From assembly GCA_013792135.1 (NCBI GenBank), contig VMSP01000155.1, positions 1 to 64,000 on the forward strand: 64,000 nucleotides of DNA, read 5' to 3'. This stretch comes from Desulfocapsa sp. (GTDB lineage: Bacteria > Desulfobacterota > Desulfobulbia > Desulfobulbales > Desulfocapsaceae). Positions within the stretch are counted from its first letter, which is position 1. Each line of letters opens with the position of its first letter. The position numbers and the translations under genes are program-made. This document shows positions 1-9,733 of the stretch, in pieces. The notes beneath the pieces were generated by a model. The model had not been told where the DNA came from, did no database searches, and saw only the letters and a list, made by a program, of their open reading frames with translations.

Positions 1-1
1 A

Positions 2-100
2 GGGGTCCCATCAACCGTGGAGTCAATATCAGAAGTACCAGCAGAGGCTAAACCGGGGCAGCGCCGACCAGCTGTGTTTGAAATTGAATGTGTAGCTTAA
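2..100 (+). CDS. C-terminal tail of an unidentified ORF entering from the left edge (...GVPSTVESISEVPAEAKPGQRRPAVFEIECVA*)
   Basis: Open frame from the window edge to TAA at 98-100; no recognised family. Confidence 0.3.
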   Translation, partial: GVPSTVESISEVPAEAKPGQRRPAVFEIECVA

Positions 101-243
101 ACTCAGTGCATAATTGTCTTGACTCAGGGGTCCACTTTATAGATACATAACGTTACACAAGGAAGATAAATGGTTTTATCGATCTGGGTGCGTTGTTTTT
201 ACACGCAACTCTAACACTTGTTCAACTGGGAGAGGATTCTGAT

Positions 244-684
244 ATGGCAGAAATAATAAAGGCTAAGGTGTTGCTGGTTGATGACGAAGAGGCGTTCTTG
301 ACGACGCTGGCTGAACGATTGGAAATGCGTGGCATGCAGGTCACCACTGTGACAAAAGGAGAGGATGCGGTAGTGACAGTCGATAACCAGGCTTTTGATC
401 TTGTAGTTCTCGACTTGTCTATGCCCGGCATAGACGGCTTGGAAACCCTGAAACGGATAAAAGCCAAACAGCCGGATGCTGAAATTATCATGCTCACAGG
501 GGAGGGGTCGATCAGGACCGGTATCGAGGCGATGAAGCTGGGGGCCGAGGACTTTTTACAGAAACCGGTCAACTTCACCGAGCTAGTGGTTAAAATCAGT
601 GAAGCCAAGGATAAACGGATGCACATCTTACAGTCAAAAAGTGTCAAAGAAATCGAAAATATTCTGAATACTAAAGCCTGGTAG
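244..684 (+). CDS. Response regulator receiver-domain protein (single REC domain)
   Basis: KVLLVDDEE...LVVLDLSMPGIDGLE...IMLTGEGS...GAEDFLQKPV signature; start placed at internal ATG (MAEIIKAKV). Confidence 0.9.
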   Translation: MAEIIKAKVLLVDDEEAFLTTLAERLEMRGMQVTTVTKGEDAVVTVDNQAFDLVVLDLSMPGIDGLETLKRIKAKQPDAEIIMLTGEGSIRTGIEAMKLGAEDFLQKPVNFTELVVKISEAKDKRMHILQSKSVKEIENILNTKAW

Positions 685-771
685 AAACAAGAGCTTCATG
701 GACGCTTGCAAAGCTTGTGAAGTTTTATGATATAAAACCCAAGCGATTAATTTATTAGAAGGAGAAAACCA

Positions 772-1314
772 GTGAGTACTGAAAAGCAGATTATACGAGA
801 CATCATGATTCCTCTGGCCGGGTTTCCCTGTCTAAAAGAGAACAGCACGGTCCTGGAGGCGATTCAACAAATGCGATCGTTTTGTCCGGTCAGTAGTTCC
901 GAACCCTGTGGTTTCAATGAACTGATGGTAGTAAATGATAAGGGCGAGTTGGTCGGTCGGGTCACCCAGCAGGGCATTTTACGAGTACTCTTTTCGACCC
1001 TGCTTGATCCTGTCGGCATTAAATCTTTTGAGGGGAGGACACAGGAATATAGTGATCTGTCAACTCTGCTCAACGGAGTCCTTATGAGAGAAGGTGTCAA
1101 CCACCTCAATGCCGGGGTCACTAAAGTTATAGAAAAAGAGATCAGGGTTCTGCCGACTACAACCGATCTTATCCAGGCCATGTCGATCATGGTCCTCTGT
1201 GGGGAAACTGTTCTCCCGGTTGTAGAACAGGGGCTGCTCTGCGGAGTTGTCAAGTTGGCCGACATCTTCGGTGCCATTGGCGACACACTCATAGAAATAA
1301 ACAATAAACCATAA
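772..1314 (+). CDS. CBS-domain-containing protein
   Basis: Paired CBS-like motifs (ELMVVNDKGELVGRVTQQGILR; ETVLPVVEQGLLCGVVKLADIF); RBS aaggag upstream. Confidence 0.8.
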   Translation: MSTEKQIIRDIMIPLAGFPCLKENSTVLEAIQQMRSFCPVSSSEPCGFNELMVVNDKGELVGRVTQQGILRVLFSTLLDPVGIKSFEGRTQEYSDLSTLLNGVLMREGVNHLNAGVTKVIEKEIRVLPTTTDLIQAMSIMVLCGETVLPVVEQGLLCGVVKLADIFGAIGDTLIEINNKP

Positions 1315-1344
1315 ACCATAAATAGTTAAGGAAGGGCAGATACT

Positions 1345-2826
1345 ATGTCATCAACATATATCGAAACAGCTAAGGTCAAAGCCCCGTTTGATTGGAAAAG
1401 GGTATTCTTCTTCATTCTCGGGATTTCTTTGTTTAGTATCATCTATTATGCCCCACCCTGGCCGGACGCCATTGACCCGATGGGCAAACACTTCACCCTG
1501 TCCCTACAGGGCAAAGGAGCCCTGGCGCTCTTTTCTCTTGCTGCCACTTGGTGGATTTTCGAGGTCCTGCCAATTGGTGTTACCGGCATTACCATTGGTG
1601 TGATTCAGGCCATGTTTCTCATCCGTAAGCCGGAAGTTGCCTTCAAAGATTTCATGGACCCCTCGGTTCTCTTTATCTTCGGCTCTATTGTCATCGGTCT
1701 GGTCTTCACCAAGAGTGGATTGACCAAGAGGATGGCGTACAAGATGTTATCTATTGTTGGAGAGCGGACCAGCATGATCTATCTCGGTTGTTTTGTTATG
1801 ACCGTCGCTCTGACCCACTTGATGGCTCATACTGCGGTGGCGGCCACCATGTTCCCGCTTTTGATGGCGATTAACGCCCTCTACTCCGAGGACGACAAAC
1901 CGACCAAGTTTGGTAAAGGTCTTTTTATCGGTATGGCCTATGTTGCTGGTGCTGGGAGTATCATCACCCTGCTGGGTTCTGCCCGCGCTGCTGTGGGTAT
2001 TGCTTTTTTCAAAGAAATGACCGGGGTCGAAATCAGTTTTTTTCAACTGACCTATTATTTGTTCCCGTTAGGCTGGATAATGGTTGCCCTGATCTGGGCC
2101 ATGATGATGATTTTCCTCAAGCCCGAAAAGGCTGTTATCCCAGGACTAAAGGAACGCGCCAAACGGATGTATAAAGAACTGGGTGGTTGGAAGAGGGACG
2201 AGATAATGACCCTGGTAATCGTTCTCTCCGTCATTGTTATCATAGCCGCAAAAAACTGGGTCCCGGCCTTAAAGACCATTGACAAGACGTCCATCCTTCT
2301 GACTTCCACAATATTGTTCTTTGTCTTTAATATCCTGAAGGTCGAAGACCTTGAGGATATTCCCTGGAATATCATCCTGCTCTTCGGTGGGGCGATGTCT
2401 ATCGGTTTCTGTCTGTGGCAGACTCATGCCGCAGAGTGGCTGGCGGTCAACTGGCTGGCACTCTTCAAAGAGGCTCCGGCAATTCTGTTTATTTTGAGCA
2501 TCGCCTTCTTCGTCATGATTATGACCAACTTTATCATGAACGTGGCGGCCATCGCTATCTCTCTGCCGGTTGCCCTGGTTGTCGCTCCATACCTCGGTGT
2601 GGCTGGTGAAGTTATCTTCTTCTCGGCTCTGGCGACTGCCGGTATGCCTTTCTTCCTGTTGATTGGGGCAGCGCCGAACGCAATCGCCTACAACTCCAAG
2701 CAGTTTACCGCCGGCGAGTTCTTCCGCTACGGTATTTTGGCGAGTATGGTGCTGATGTTTGTTATCTGGCTGATGGTATCGTTCATCTGGCCAATCATGG
2801 GTATGCCGATTTTACTGGCAAAGTAA
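1345..2826 (+). CDS. SLC13/DASS-family anion (dicarboxylate/sulfate-type) sodium symporter
   Basis: Multi-TM protein with DASS-like TNFIMNVAAIAISLPVA and GAAPNAIAYNSKQFTAGEFFRYG. Confidence 0.85.
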   Translation: MSSTYIETAKVKAPFDWKRVFFFILGISLFSIIYYAPPWPDAIDPMGKHFTLSLQGKGALALFSLAATWWIFEVLPIGVTGITIGVIQAMFLIRKPEVAFKDFMDPSVLFIFGSIVIGLVFTKSGLTKRMAYKMLSIVGERTSMIYLGCFVMTVALTHLMAHTAVAATMFPLLMAINALYSEDDKPTKFGKGLFIGMAYVAGAGSIITLLGSARAAVGIAFFKEMTGVEISFFQLTYYLFPLGWIMVALIWAMMMIFLKPEKAVIPGLKERAKRMYKELGGWKRDEIMTLVIVLSVIVIIAAKNWVPALKTIDKTSILLTSTILFFVFNILKVEDLEDIPWNIILLFGGAMSIGFCLWQTHAAEWLAVNWLALFKEAPAILFILSIAFFVMIMTNFIMNVAAIAISLPVALVVAPYLGVAGEVIFFSALATAGMPFFLLIGAAPNAIAYNSKQFTAGEFFRYGILASMVLMFVIWLMVSFIWPIMGMPILLAK

Positions 2827-2834
2827 TTCTCTAC

Positions 2835-2887
2835 AGCAGAACATCAGCGGTATCCAGGACTGTTTCGAGGGCCGTTGATGTTCTGCT
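2835..2887. terminator. Hairpin downstream of SLC13 gene, probable terminator
   Basis: 16-bp inverted repeat AGCAGAACATCAGCGG / CCGTTGATGTTCTGCT (one mismatch). Confidence 0.5.
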
Positions 2888-3369
2888 GATAAACAATAAT
2901 CGTCAATCAACGATCACGTCTGATCGATATGAATGTATCGCACAATTTTTCCTTTCTTTTTTTTCGTACAATATCTGACAAAAAATACACTTACAGAGTA
3001 ACTTTTGATCGAGATCAAGGGAAATTCGCCCAATGACTGACCAGCAAAAGTTCAAAGATGTAGTTTGCTCCTGGGTCGATGAATCCGGGCAAACTCATTA
3101 CAGCAACCATAAGTGTTCCGACAGATGTATCAGTGCCTTCTGCTAAATATTCCCCAACTCCTGTTAAAACGTCGGTAAAAGAAAACACAACGGCTCAATA
3201 TCAACTATATCCTCCAAAGCCGATAAACTTAACAACTGCGAATAGCGGTTTGAGTGGGATCGGATCTATTTTGTTCTTGCTGGCAATAATGATTATTTTA
3301 AAACTGTTGCTGGGCCGCTCAAGATGGAAGCAACAGCTAAACGAGAAAAAGTCTGGCCGTAGTGCTACA

Positions 3370-3675
3370 TTGGAATTGCCGAACCGGGACAGGAATGGCT
3401 TTTCCCCTCACCTGCATCCCCGACAGGTCTCACCGTGTCAATCGAAAAACCTTTCCGCCGGGCTGTAAATGCCGGCCGGACTCGACGAAAAAGAAATTGT
3501 CCGTCATACCTTACGCCATACCGCCATCACCCATCTTGTACAGGCTGGCGTTGACTTACCCACCGTACAAAGAATATCAGGCCACAAGTCATTTGATATG
3601 GTCGTGCAGTCACCAGAATGGCAAGCATATCAACTCCGCGATAAACTGGAAAAGCGATATCAAATCGAACAGTGA
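3370..3675 (+). pseudogene. Tyrosine recombinase/phage integrase C-terminal remnant with frameshift
   Basis: GIAEPGQEWLFPSPASPTGLTVSIEKPFRRAV(fs)AGLDEKEIVRHTLRHTAITHLVQAGVDLPTVQRISGHKSFDMV; HTLRH and GHKS catalytic boxes; frame change near 3468. Confidence 0.8.
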
Positions 3676-3756
3676 TTTTTCTGGCAGGATTACACAGGAA
3701 TTACACAGAAGCAAGAAAAGGGGTTACAGGCAAAAGCCTATAACCCCTTATTTTAT

Positions 3757-3832
3757 TGGTGCCCGCGGTTGGAATCGAACCAACGACTCCAGGATTAGGA
3801 ATCCTGTGCTCTATCCCCTGAGCTACGCGGGC
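3757..3832 (-). tRNA. tRNA-Arg (anticodon CCT), CCA encoded
   Basis: Reverse complement GCCCGCGTAGCTCAGGGGATAGAGCACAGGATTCCTAATCCTGGAGTCGTTGGTTCGATTCCAACCGCGGGCACCA folds as a cloverleaf; loop TT-CCT-AA. Confidence 0.95.
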
Positions 3833-3936
3833 AAGATGGACTTTTTAAACAGCTGGCATAATACCTGAGTTTATTGAAAACGCAATATCTTTTCAGAATC
3901 AAAATCCCAGACGACAACATCCTTTTCAACAACGAT

Positions 3937-5202
3937 CTACACAGACTCACCGTCAGGAACTTCATTTTCCGGATAGGCATCATAATGGGTTTGAGAGTTG
4001 ATAATGCAATTGCGTCCCACTACCACCCCCCGTGGCAGCACTGCCTCTTTGCCGATCAGGGTAATCCCGGTATAGAGATGAGTAGGTTTCTTTCGATTAG
4101 GGATATGGCGATTACTCCCCGCACCGATCACAGCACCTGATCCCACATGAACCCGTTTATCAAGAATGGCAAGATCAACGGAGGCGCCAGCATCCACCAC
4201 ACAATCGGCAAAAAGGATGGAATCTTTAACCACTGCGCCTTGTTCAACCACCACCCCCGGGGCCAGCACTGAATTGATCACCGTTCCCTTAATAATACAA
4301 CCAGCAGAGATCATGGAGCCTTTGACAACAGCCTCGGCCCCGTAACGGGCCGGTGCCCGGTCAGCCCGCCGCTCTTCCGCCTCCACATTGCTTCGTATCC
4401 CCCATTTTTCAGGAGTGATTCCACTCCCCGGCCTGAGGAGATCCATGTTGGCCTCCCAATAGGCCTGAATTGTCCCCACATCCCGCCAATAGCCATAAAA
4501 GGGATAAGCGAAGACATTATCATTCTTGATGGCCCTAGGTAGGATATGCATGCCGAAATCAACCTCGTCGCGATTTCTTGCCAGGGTATCGAGTAGATAG
4601 CGCCGATTAAAGACATAAATTCCCATGGAGGCCAGATTGGTCCGGGGATTTTTCGGTTTTTCTTCCCATTCAATAATCCGATTCTTGGCATCGATGATCC
4701 CGGCGCCAAACTGGTGAATCTCACTCTTGGGAACCACCATCATGGCCACGGTCACATCTGCCTTTTTATAACGATGATACTCAAGCATGGCATGAAAATC
4801 CATGTGGTAGATATGATCACCTGAAAGCAGCACCACCTCATCAACGGGATTTACCTCCAGAAAATCAATATTCTGCCGCACCGCATCCGCAGTTCCCTTA
4901 TACCAGTCAGAATCTTTAAAACCGGTGTGAGGCGGAAGAATCTTCACCCCGCGACTCCGACCGGTAAAGTCCCAGGCCTCACCCGTACCAATATGCTCCA
5001 TCAGAGAAAGGGGCTTATATTGAGTCAGGACCCCGACCTTCGTCAGCCCTGAATTCATGACATTGCTGAGACTGAAATCGATAATCCGGTACAGCCCTCC
5101 AAAGGGAACTGCCGGTTTGGCCCGGTGCTGAACCAGGATGTTTAATCGACTACCAACCCCACCAGCCAGCAACAGAACCAGGGCATCATGTTTCCGATTC
5201 AT
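3937..5202 (-). CDS. glgC: Glucose-1-phosphate adenylyltransferase (catalytic-type)
   Basis: LLAGGVGSRL...HRAKPAVPFGGLYRIIDFSLSN...GDHIYHMDF; C-terminal left-handed beta-helix repeats. Confidence 0.9.
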   Translation of the reverse strand: MNRKHDALVLLLAGGVGSRLNILVQHRAKPAVPFGGLYRIIDFSLSNVMNSGLTKVGVLTQYKPLSLMEHIGTGEAWDFTGRSRGVKILPPHTGFKDSDWYKGTADAVRQNIDFLEVNPVDEVVLLSGDHIYHMDFHAMLEYHRYKKADVTVAMMVVPKSEIHQFGAGIIDAKNRIIEWEEKPKNPRTNLASMGIYVFNRRYLLDTLARNRDEVDFGMHILPRAIKNDNVFAYPFYGYWRDVGTIQAYWEANMDLLRPGSGITPEKWGIRSNVEAEERRADRAPARYGAEAVVKGSMISAGCIIKGTVINSVLAPGVVVEQGAVVKDSILFADCVVDAGASVDLAILDKRVHVGSGAVIGAGSNRHIPNRKKPTHLYTGITLIGKEAVLPRGVVVGRNCIINSQTHYDAYPENEVPDGESV

Positions 5203-6506
5203 CGCATCACCTCACCAGGTGCCACACATTTTTTCCATTGCTCAGCGGGCAGTTGGGGATCAATGGTAGCGCCTTCTCCAATGACGGTGCACGCTGGGAT
5301 CTGATTATTCCAACCAATCACCGTCACCGCTCCCGCCATCCCTGGCTCACGCGGATTTAGGCCGTCCCTGGCCGTTACCGCGCCAAAATCCTTCCCAAGG
5401 CTTGGGCCAACACGCACACCCTCACCAAAGACGCTGTTCACATCGGCAACCACCTTGTTCAGACTACAATTCTCCCCAATCTCATTATTAAAAAAGAGGA
5501 CAGAACCTTCCACCACCGTTCCTTTTCCCACATGCACCCCAGGAAACAGAATGGAATTCCGCACCTCTCCCTCGACCACACAGCCATTATAAATCATACT
5601 ATTCTGGACAGTGGCCTTTTCCCCGATCAGGGTGGGCTGAACATCACAGATACCCCGGTGGGCAAGATTGGTTCGTACCCCCCATTTTTCCATATCAATC
5701 TTTGGGTTCTCACCCAAAAGGTCCATATTAGACTGCCAGTATTCTTCAACTGTTCGGGTATAGCCCCAATATCCCTGATGTTTATACCCATAAATCCGAC
5801 AATTCTGCTCCATGAGCATGGGAATAATATCCCGGCCGAATTCATAGGAATTCTTACCATGGTTTTCTTCAAGCGCACGACAGAGCACCTCAGGTCGAAA
5901 GCACAAGACTGTGAGAGAAGCCCAACGGGACTGAGGTTCTGCAGGTTTTTCCCAGTAGGAAAGTACCCTCCCCCCCCGCTCCCCATCTTCATCATCGAGT
6001 GCCGCCACTCCAAAACGATGGGCCTTCTCCAGAGGCACCTGAATACAACCGATGGTAAGATCAGCCTTCTTTTCATAGTGATAGGCGATCATCTTCCGAT
6101 AATCCATATTATAGATATGATCTCCTGAAAGGATCAGTATCTCTTCCGGACGATGATAGCGAATAAAATCAAGGTTCTTGTACACAGCATCAGCAGATCC
6201 CAGATACCAATCCGCGCTATCCATATTATCCTTAAAAGGAGGAAGAATTGAGATACCACGAAAACGGCCGATCATATCCCATGCCGCTCCGGTGCCTATA
6301 TGATTAATCAGAGAAAAACTCCGATATTGGCTGAGAATGGCAATCCGTTCTATACTGGAGTTCATCAGATTGCTCAGGGCAAAGTCGATAACCCGACAGA
6401 ATCCCCCAAAGGGCACGGCTGATTTCGGACGATAACAGGTAAGGACGTCCAATTCATCAACCCGGCTGCCTGCCAAAATCATCGCAAGAGTGGAAGGTGT
6501 ATTCAT
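5199..6506 (-). CDS. Glucose-1-phosphate adenylyltransferase-like subunit with degenerate nucleotide-binding loop (GlgD-like)
   Basis: RPKSAVPFGGFCRVIDFALSNLMNS and GDHIYNMDYRKM conserved, but N-terminal loop reads LAGSRVDELDVLT; 4-nt overlap with the downstream glgC. Confidence 0.85.
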   Translation of the reverse strand: MNTPSTLAMILAGSRVDELDVLTCYRPKSAVPFGGFCRVIDFALSNLMNSSIERIAILSQYRSFSLINHIGTGAAWDMIGRFRGISILPPFKDNMDSADWYLGSADAVYKNLDFIRYHRPEEILILSGDHIYNMDYRKMIAYHYEKKADLTIGCIQVPLEKAHRFGVAALDDEDGERGGRVLSYWEKPAEPQSRWASLTVLCFRPEVLCRALEENHGKNSYEFGRDIIPMLMEQNCRIYGYKHQGYWGYTRTVEEYWQSNMDLLGENPKIDMEKWGVRTNLAHRGICDVQPTLIGEKATVQNSMIYNGCVVEGEVRNSILFPGVHVGKGTVVEGSVLFFNNEIGENCSLNKVVADVNSVFGEGVRVGPSLGKDFGAVTARDGLNPREPGMAGAVTVIGWNNQIPACTVIGEGATIDPQLPAEQWKKCVAPGEVMR

Positions 6507-6576
6507 TCTTCACCTGCTAAAAGAAAAGGAACATTTTTCTCTTAAACACCAACTACTTCGCCACCTGCTTCGCCAT

Positions 6577-7599
6577 TTACTTCATATGACGGGTAGTAAG
6601 CCGTTTGAGAGTAAGAGAGGTAAATTCATGATATTCCGGCGCAAGATTCTTCAAGGGGACCTCTGCCCGGGCAGCCTCTTTATGCCCGCCTGCTGACCCC
6701 ATAGCACCAAAGATGCGAGTGGCAAGCTTTCCCGCATTTTTTCGATAGCCGTCACAACGAAAGATCACAATCAAGCGCTCACCGTGGATACCCGAGACAA
6801 AGACCCAATCCACTTCATCAACATGATTAAGAAAATCAGCAATCATCACCAGAACATCAGGACTACGAACCTTGCCGACATGGGAATACAAACGCCGTTT
6901 TGAATATTTAAGCTCTGCCAGTGCGGCAAAAAAATATTTGAGTTCAGAACGTCGGAGATCTGTAAGCTCAATTTTTCTAACCAGATCTCTATTGGCAAGG
7001 GTAAAGAGATAACGAAACGAGATCCCGTCAGAGAGACGAGATTGTTTCTCAAAATTACGGGTATCCACCTTAATCCCGTAAAAAAGAGCTGTGGCCGTGG
7101 CCACGGTAGGCTTAATGCCGGCTGCGCGCAAATACTCCACAAGCATGGAGGAGGCAGCGCCATAATCTGGACGGATATCAATAAAACCAGCCTGACACTC
7201 TCCAGAAAGTGGGTGATGATCAATCACAGCATCAAATTTAATCTTCTCAAAACAAGGGAGATGTGCTGGCTGTGAGTCAACCAGCACTTTTTTGCTGAAG
7301 GCATCGAGCTTTATAGTATTCCACCGCTCCAGAGGGATCTTTAAACGTTGCACCATGGCGATATTATTCAATCGTCGGATCTCGTTTGGATGAGCGATAA
7401 CGACATTTTTCACCCGATAGCGGAGCAACTGTTTAATTGCCATGGCACAGGCCAGGGCATCGGGGTCTGCGTTAATACAAACAAGGACCTCATCCTCTTT
7501 TTCAAAAATATTCCAGAATCCCTGCAAACGTTCTTTGACTGTTCTAGGAGAAACACTCATAGTACAGGAAGATGCGCCGTTTTTTTGTTTTATCGTCAT
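6577..7599 (-). CDS. DHH-family phosphoesterase (NrnA/RecJ-like)
   Basis: NADPDALACAMAI, DAVIDHHPLSG and C-terminal GSAGGHKEAARAEV motifs. Confidence 0.85.
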   Translation of the reverse strand: MTIKQKNGASSCTMSVSPRTVKERLQGFWNIFEKEDEVLVCINADPDALACAMAIKQLLRYRVKNVVIAHPNEIRRLNNIAMVQRLKIPLERWNTIKLDAFSKKVLVDSQPAHLPCFEKIKFDAVIDHHPLSGECQAGFIDIRPDYGAASSMLVEYLRAAGIKPTVATATALFYGIKVDTRNFEKQSRLSDGISFRYLFTLANRDLVRKIELTDLRRSELKYFFAALAELKYSKRRLYSHVGKVRSPDVLVMIADFLNHVDEVDWVFVSGIHGERLIVIFRCDGYRKNAGKLATRIFGAMGSAGGHKEAARAEVPLKNLAPEYHEFTSLTLKRLTTRHMK

Positions 7600-7867
7600 T
7601 TAAATATATCCAGTCCAGAAAGACTGCTGTCTCCATACAGGTTACCAAAATAAATCAACTTATCCGTTATCATTCCAAAGATATCTTGGAAAACAAGGAT
7701 CTTCGTTGAGGGAGGACAGCTTAGCCATCCGACAGCTTCAATACATACGAAAAATTTTATTGCACCTACTCAGCCATGTACCGAACACCAACGAATCCAT
7801 CTATAACTATAGCATATCGCCAAACAGGAAAGCAAGTCTGGTGCACACTGATTCACACTCTCTGTCG

Positions 7868-9502
7868 CTATTCTTTCTGCTCTGCAAAGAGAGGCACGGA
7901 GGGAAAAAGTGAAGGATCAGTATGGGGAATAAAACGGGCGCCGGAGAAGCGGATCATGAATTCCTGGTTCACATTCAATTCGACATAGGTGATCTTGGAG
8001 ACAATATCCAGACATTCCTGCCGGGCTGACCGCGCCAGCAGAACCTGCTCAGCTCCCCGAAGCGAACTGTTGCCGATGGCCCTATAGACCGACAGATCCA
8101 GATCAGGGAGCATCCCCAGAGTTATTGCCTGCTGCGGATTGATATGGTTGCCGAAGGCCCCGGCCACACAGATCTCGGTCAAATCAACAAAAGCAAGCCC
8201 CACCTGGTTTACCAGGGTAGCCAGGACCGCATACATAGCGGCCTTGGAGCGGATCATAGCGTCCAGATCAATCTGTTCAAGCAGCACCTCATCATCATCA
8301 CCGTCCCTGGCCGCCACTACGACAAAGGACGGCTGCCCATCCCGCATCACCAGGCGCTGCCGCATAAATGCGGCACGAGCCGGATCGTTTTCCCGGGCCG
8401 GATCTCTGAATTTTCCACGGATATCAATGATCCTGGCCAGATAGAGCGAGGCCACGAGATCAATCAGACCAGAGCCGCAGAGACCGCGTGCCGGAACCCC
8501 ACCAATAGTTTTCACCTCAAGAGCATAAGTCTCAGGATCAATGGAGACATACTCAATGGCGCCAGGCGCAGCACGCATTCCCATCCTGGCCACCCCGCCT
8601 TCGAGCGCCGGACCGGCAGCTCCGGCACAGGCAATAAGCCAGTCCTGATTGCCCAGAACTACCTCGGCATTCGTGCCGACATCAATCAGCATTCGAGTCT
8701 GCTCGGATGCGGCCATGCCCGAGGCCAGAATCCCTGAGATCAGATCACCGCCAAAATAACTGCCGATAGAGGGCATAATCCACACCGGGGCGGCCCCGTG
8801 CAGGATCAGTCCGAGCTCCCGGCTCTCCATGGGCTCGACACCATTCACCATGGGGATATAAGGCTCCCGGCAGATATGAAAGGGATCAAGGCCAAGAAGG
8901 AGATGAGTCATGGTTGTATTGCCGGATACCGACAGGGCCCGGATCTCACCGGTCTCCACCCCGCAGTCTGCAACCAGTTCAGCCGTCAGAGTATTGATAC
9001 AGGCAACAATACTCTGCTGCAGGACAGCAAGGCCGGGATCAATGAAGGAAAAATCAATCTCCCGCTTTTGCCTTCGTATGTTGGTGGCCTGATGAATGCG
9101 GCTGAGGATATCAGCCCCATATTCGATCTGACTGTTTTCACACCCAGCGGACGAAAGAATCCGGCCGGTCAGCAGATCCACCAGGGTCGCCTCCAGATGA
9201 GTGGTGCCAAGATCAAGGGCCATGGCAGGGAGCGTTGACGGCATCTCAGGTAAAAAATCCGCCAGCACCCATCTCTCTGGGAGATCATTAACCAGGGCAA
9301 CCCCGGAAAATCCTGCCTGACGAAAACGCCTGCACAGCACCACAATTCTGGCAAAAGGGATTTCCAGCGGGCGGGTATCGGGCAATATCGCCCTGAACGC
9401 ATGACGCAGACGGTCCAAGTCAGCAGTATTATCCTGTAAACTCGGTTTTTCCGCCGTCACGGGGACAGCGAAGACAAAGGGAATCATACTTTCTGAAGAC
9501 AT
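7868..9502 (-). CDS. ASKHA-domain protein, RACo-like corrinoid protein reductive activase family (DUF4445-like)
   Basis: ALDLGTTHLEATLVDLLTGRILSS, DVGTNAEVVLG, CAGAAGPALEGGVARMGMRAAPGAIE, AGAFGNHINPQQAITLGMLPD; start moved to MSSESMIPF with RBS. Confidence 0.8.
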   Translation of the reverse strand: MSSESMIPFVFAVPVTAEKPSLQDNTADLDRLRHAFRAILPDTRPLEIPFARIVVLCRRFRQAGFSGVALVNDLPERWVLADFLPEMPSTLPAMALDLGTTHLEATLVDLLTGRILSSAGCENSQIEYGADILSRIHQATNIRRQKREIDFSFIDPGLAVLQQSIVACINTLTAELVADCGVETGEIRALSVSGNTTMTHLLLGLDPFHICREPYIPMVNGVEPMESRELGLILHGAAPVWIMPSIGSYFGGDLISGILASGMAASEQTRMLIDVGTNAEVVLGNQDWLIACAGAAGPALEGGVARMGMRAAPGAIEYVSIDPETYALEVKTIGGVPARGLCGSGLIDLVASLYLARIIDIRGKFRDPARENDPARAAFMRQRLVMRDGQPSFVVVAARDGDDDEVLLEQIDLDAMIRSKAAMYAVLATLVNQVGLAFVDLTEICVAGAFGNHINPQQAITLGMLPDLDLSVYRAIGNSSLRGAEQVLLARSARQECLDIVSKITYVELNVNQEFMIRFSGARFIPHTDPSLFPSVPLFAEQKE

Positions 9503-9733
9503 CTTATTTTCCTTCTTTTTTCCATTGATCCGCTGTCGTGCCTGACCAACAAGAAACCAATCGCTCTTCATCCATCCTTGGCCTGCGAAACGGAATACTC
9601 AAAAGCAGAGTGCTTATTGCGTAAGGGCTTCTAAAAACTCACCTGTCTTCTCCTTGACGAGAGCCCTGGATGATGGTACCTAATTTCAATAAAGACGTAA
9701 GAATTATATAATTGGTACCTTGAAAATCAGGAT

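Noticed and set aside
101-160. Possible IS terminus near the left edge (TTGACTCAGGGGTCCAC)
   Set aside because: Resembles some IS ends, but no transposase or inverted partner is visible inside the window.
222-647. 141-aa minus-strand ORF
   Set aside because: Exact antisense shadow of the response-regulator gene; no family signature.
3079-3468. 129-aa plus-strand ORF with one hydrophobic stretch
   Set aside because: Its 3' part is the wrong frame of the integrase relic; no RBS or family evidence for the remainder.
3795-3983. 62-aa ORF ending PSCPRSSGDRAQDS and overlapping 168-aa ORF with GARGWNRTNDSRIRNPVLYPLSYAG
   Set aside because: These peptides are translations of the tRNA-Arg gene, a well-known spurious-ORF artefact.
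8144-8737. 197-aa plus-strand ORF
   Set aside because: Antisense to the RACo-like gene; low-complexity His/Gly/Gln composition typical of shadow frames in GC-rich coding DNA.
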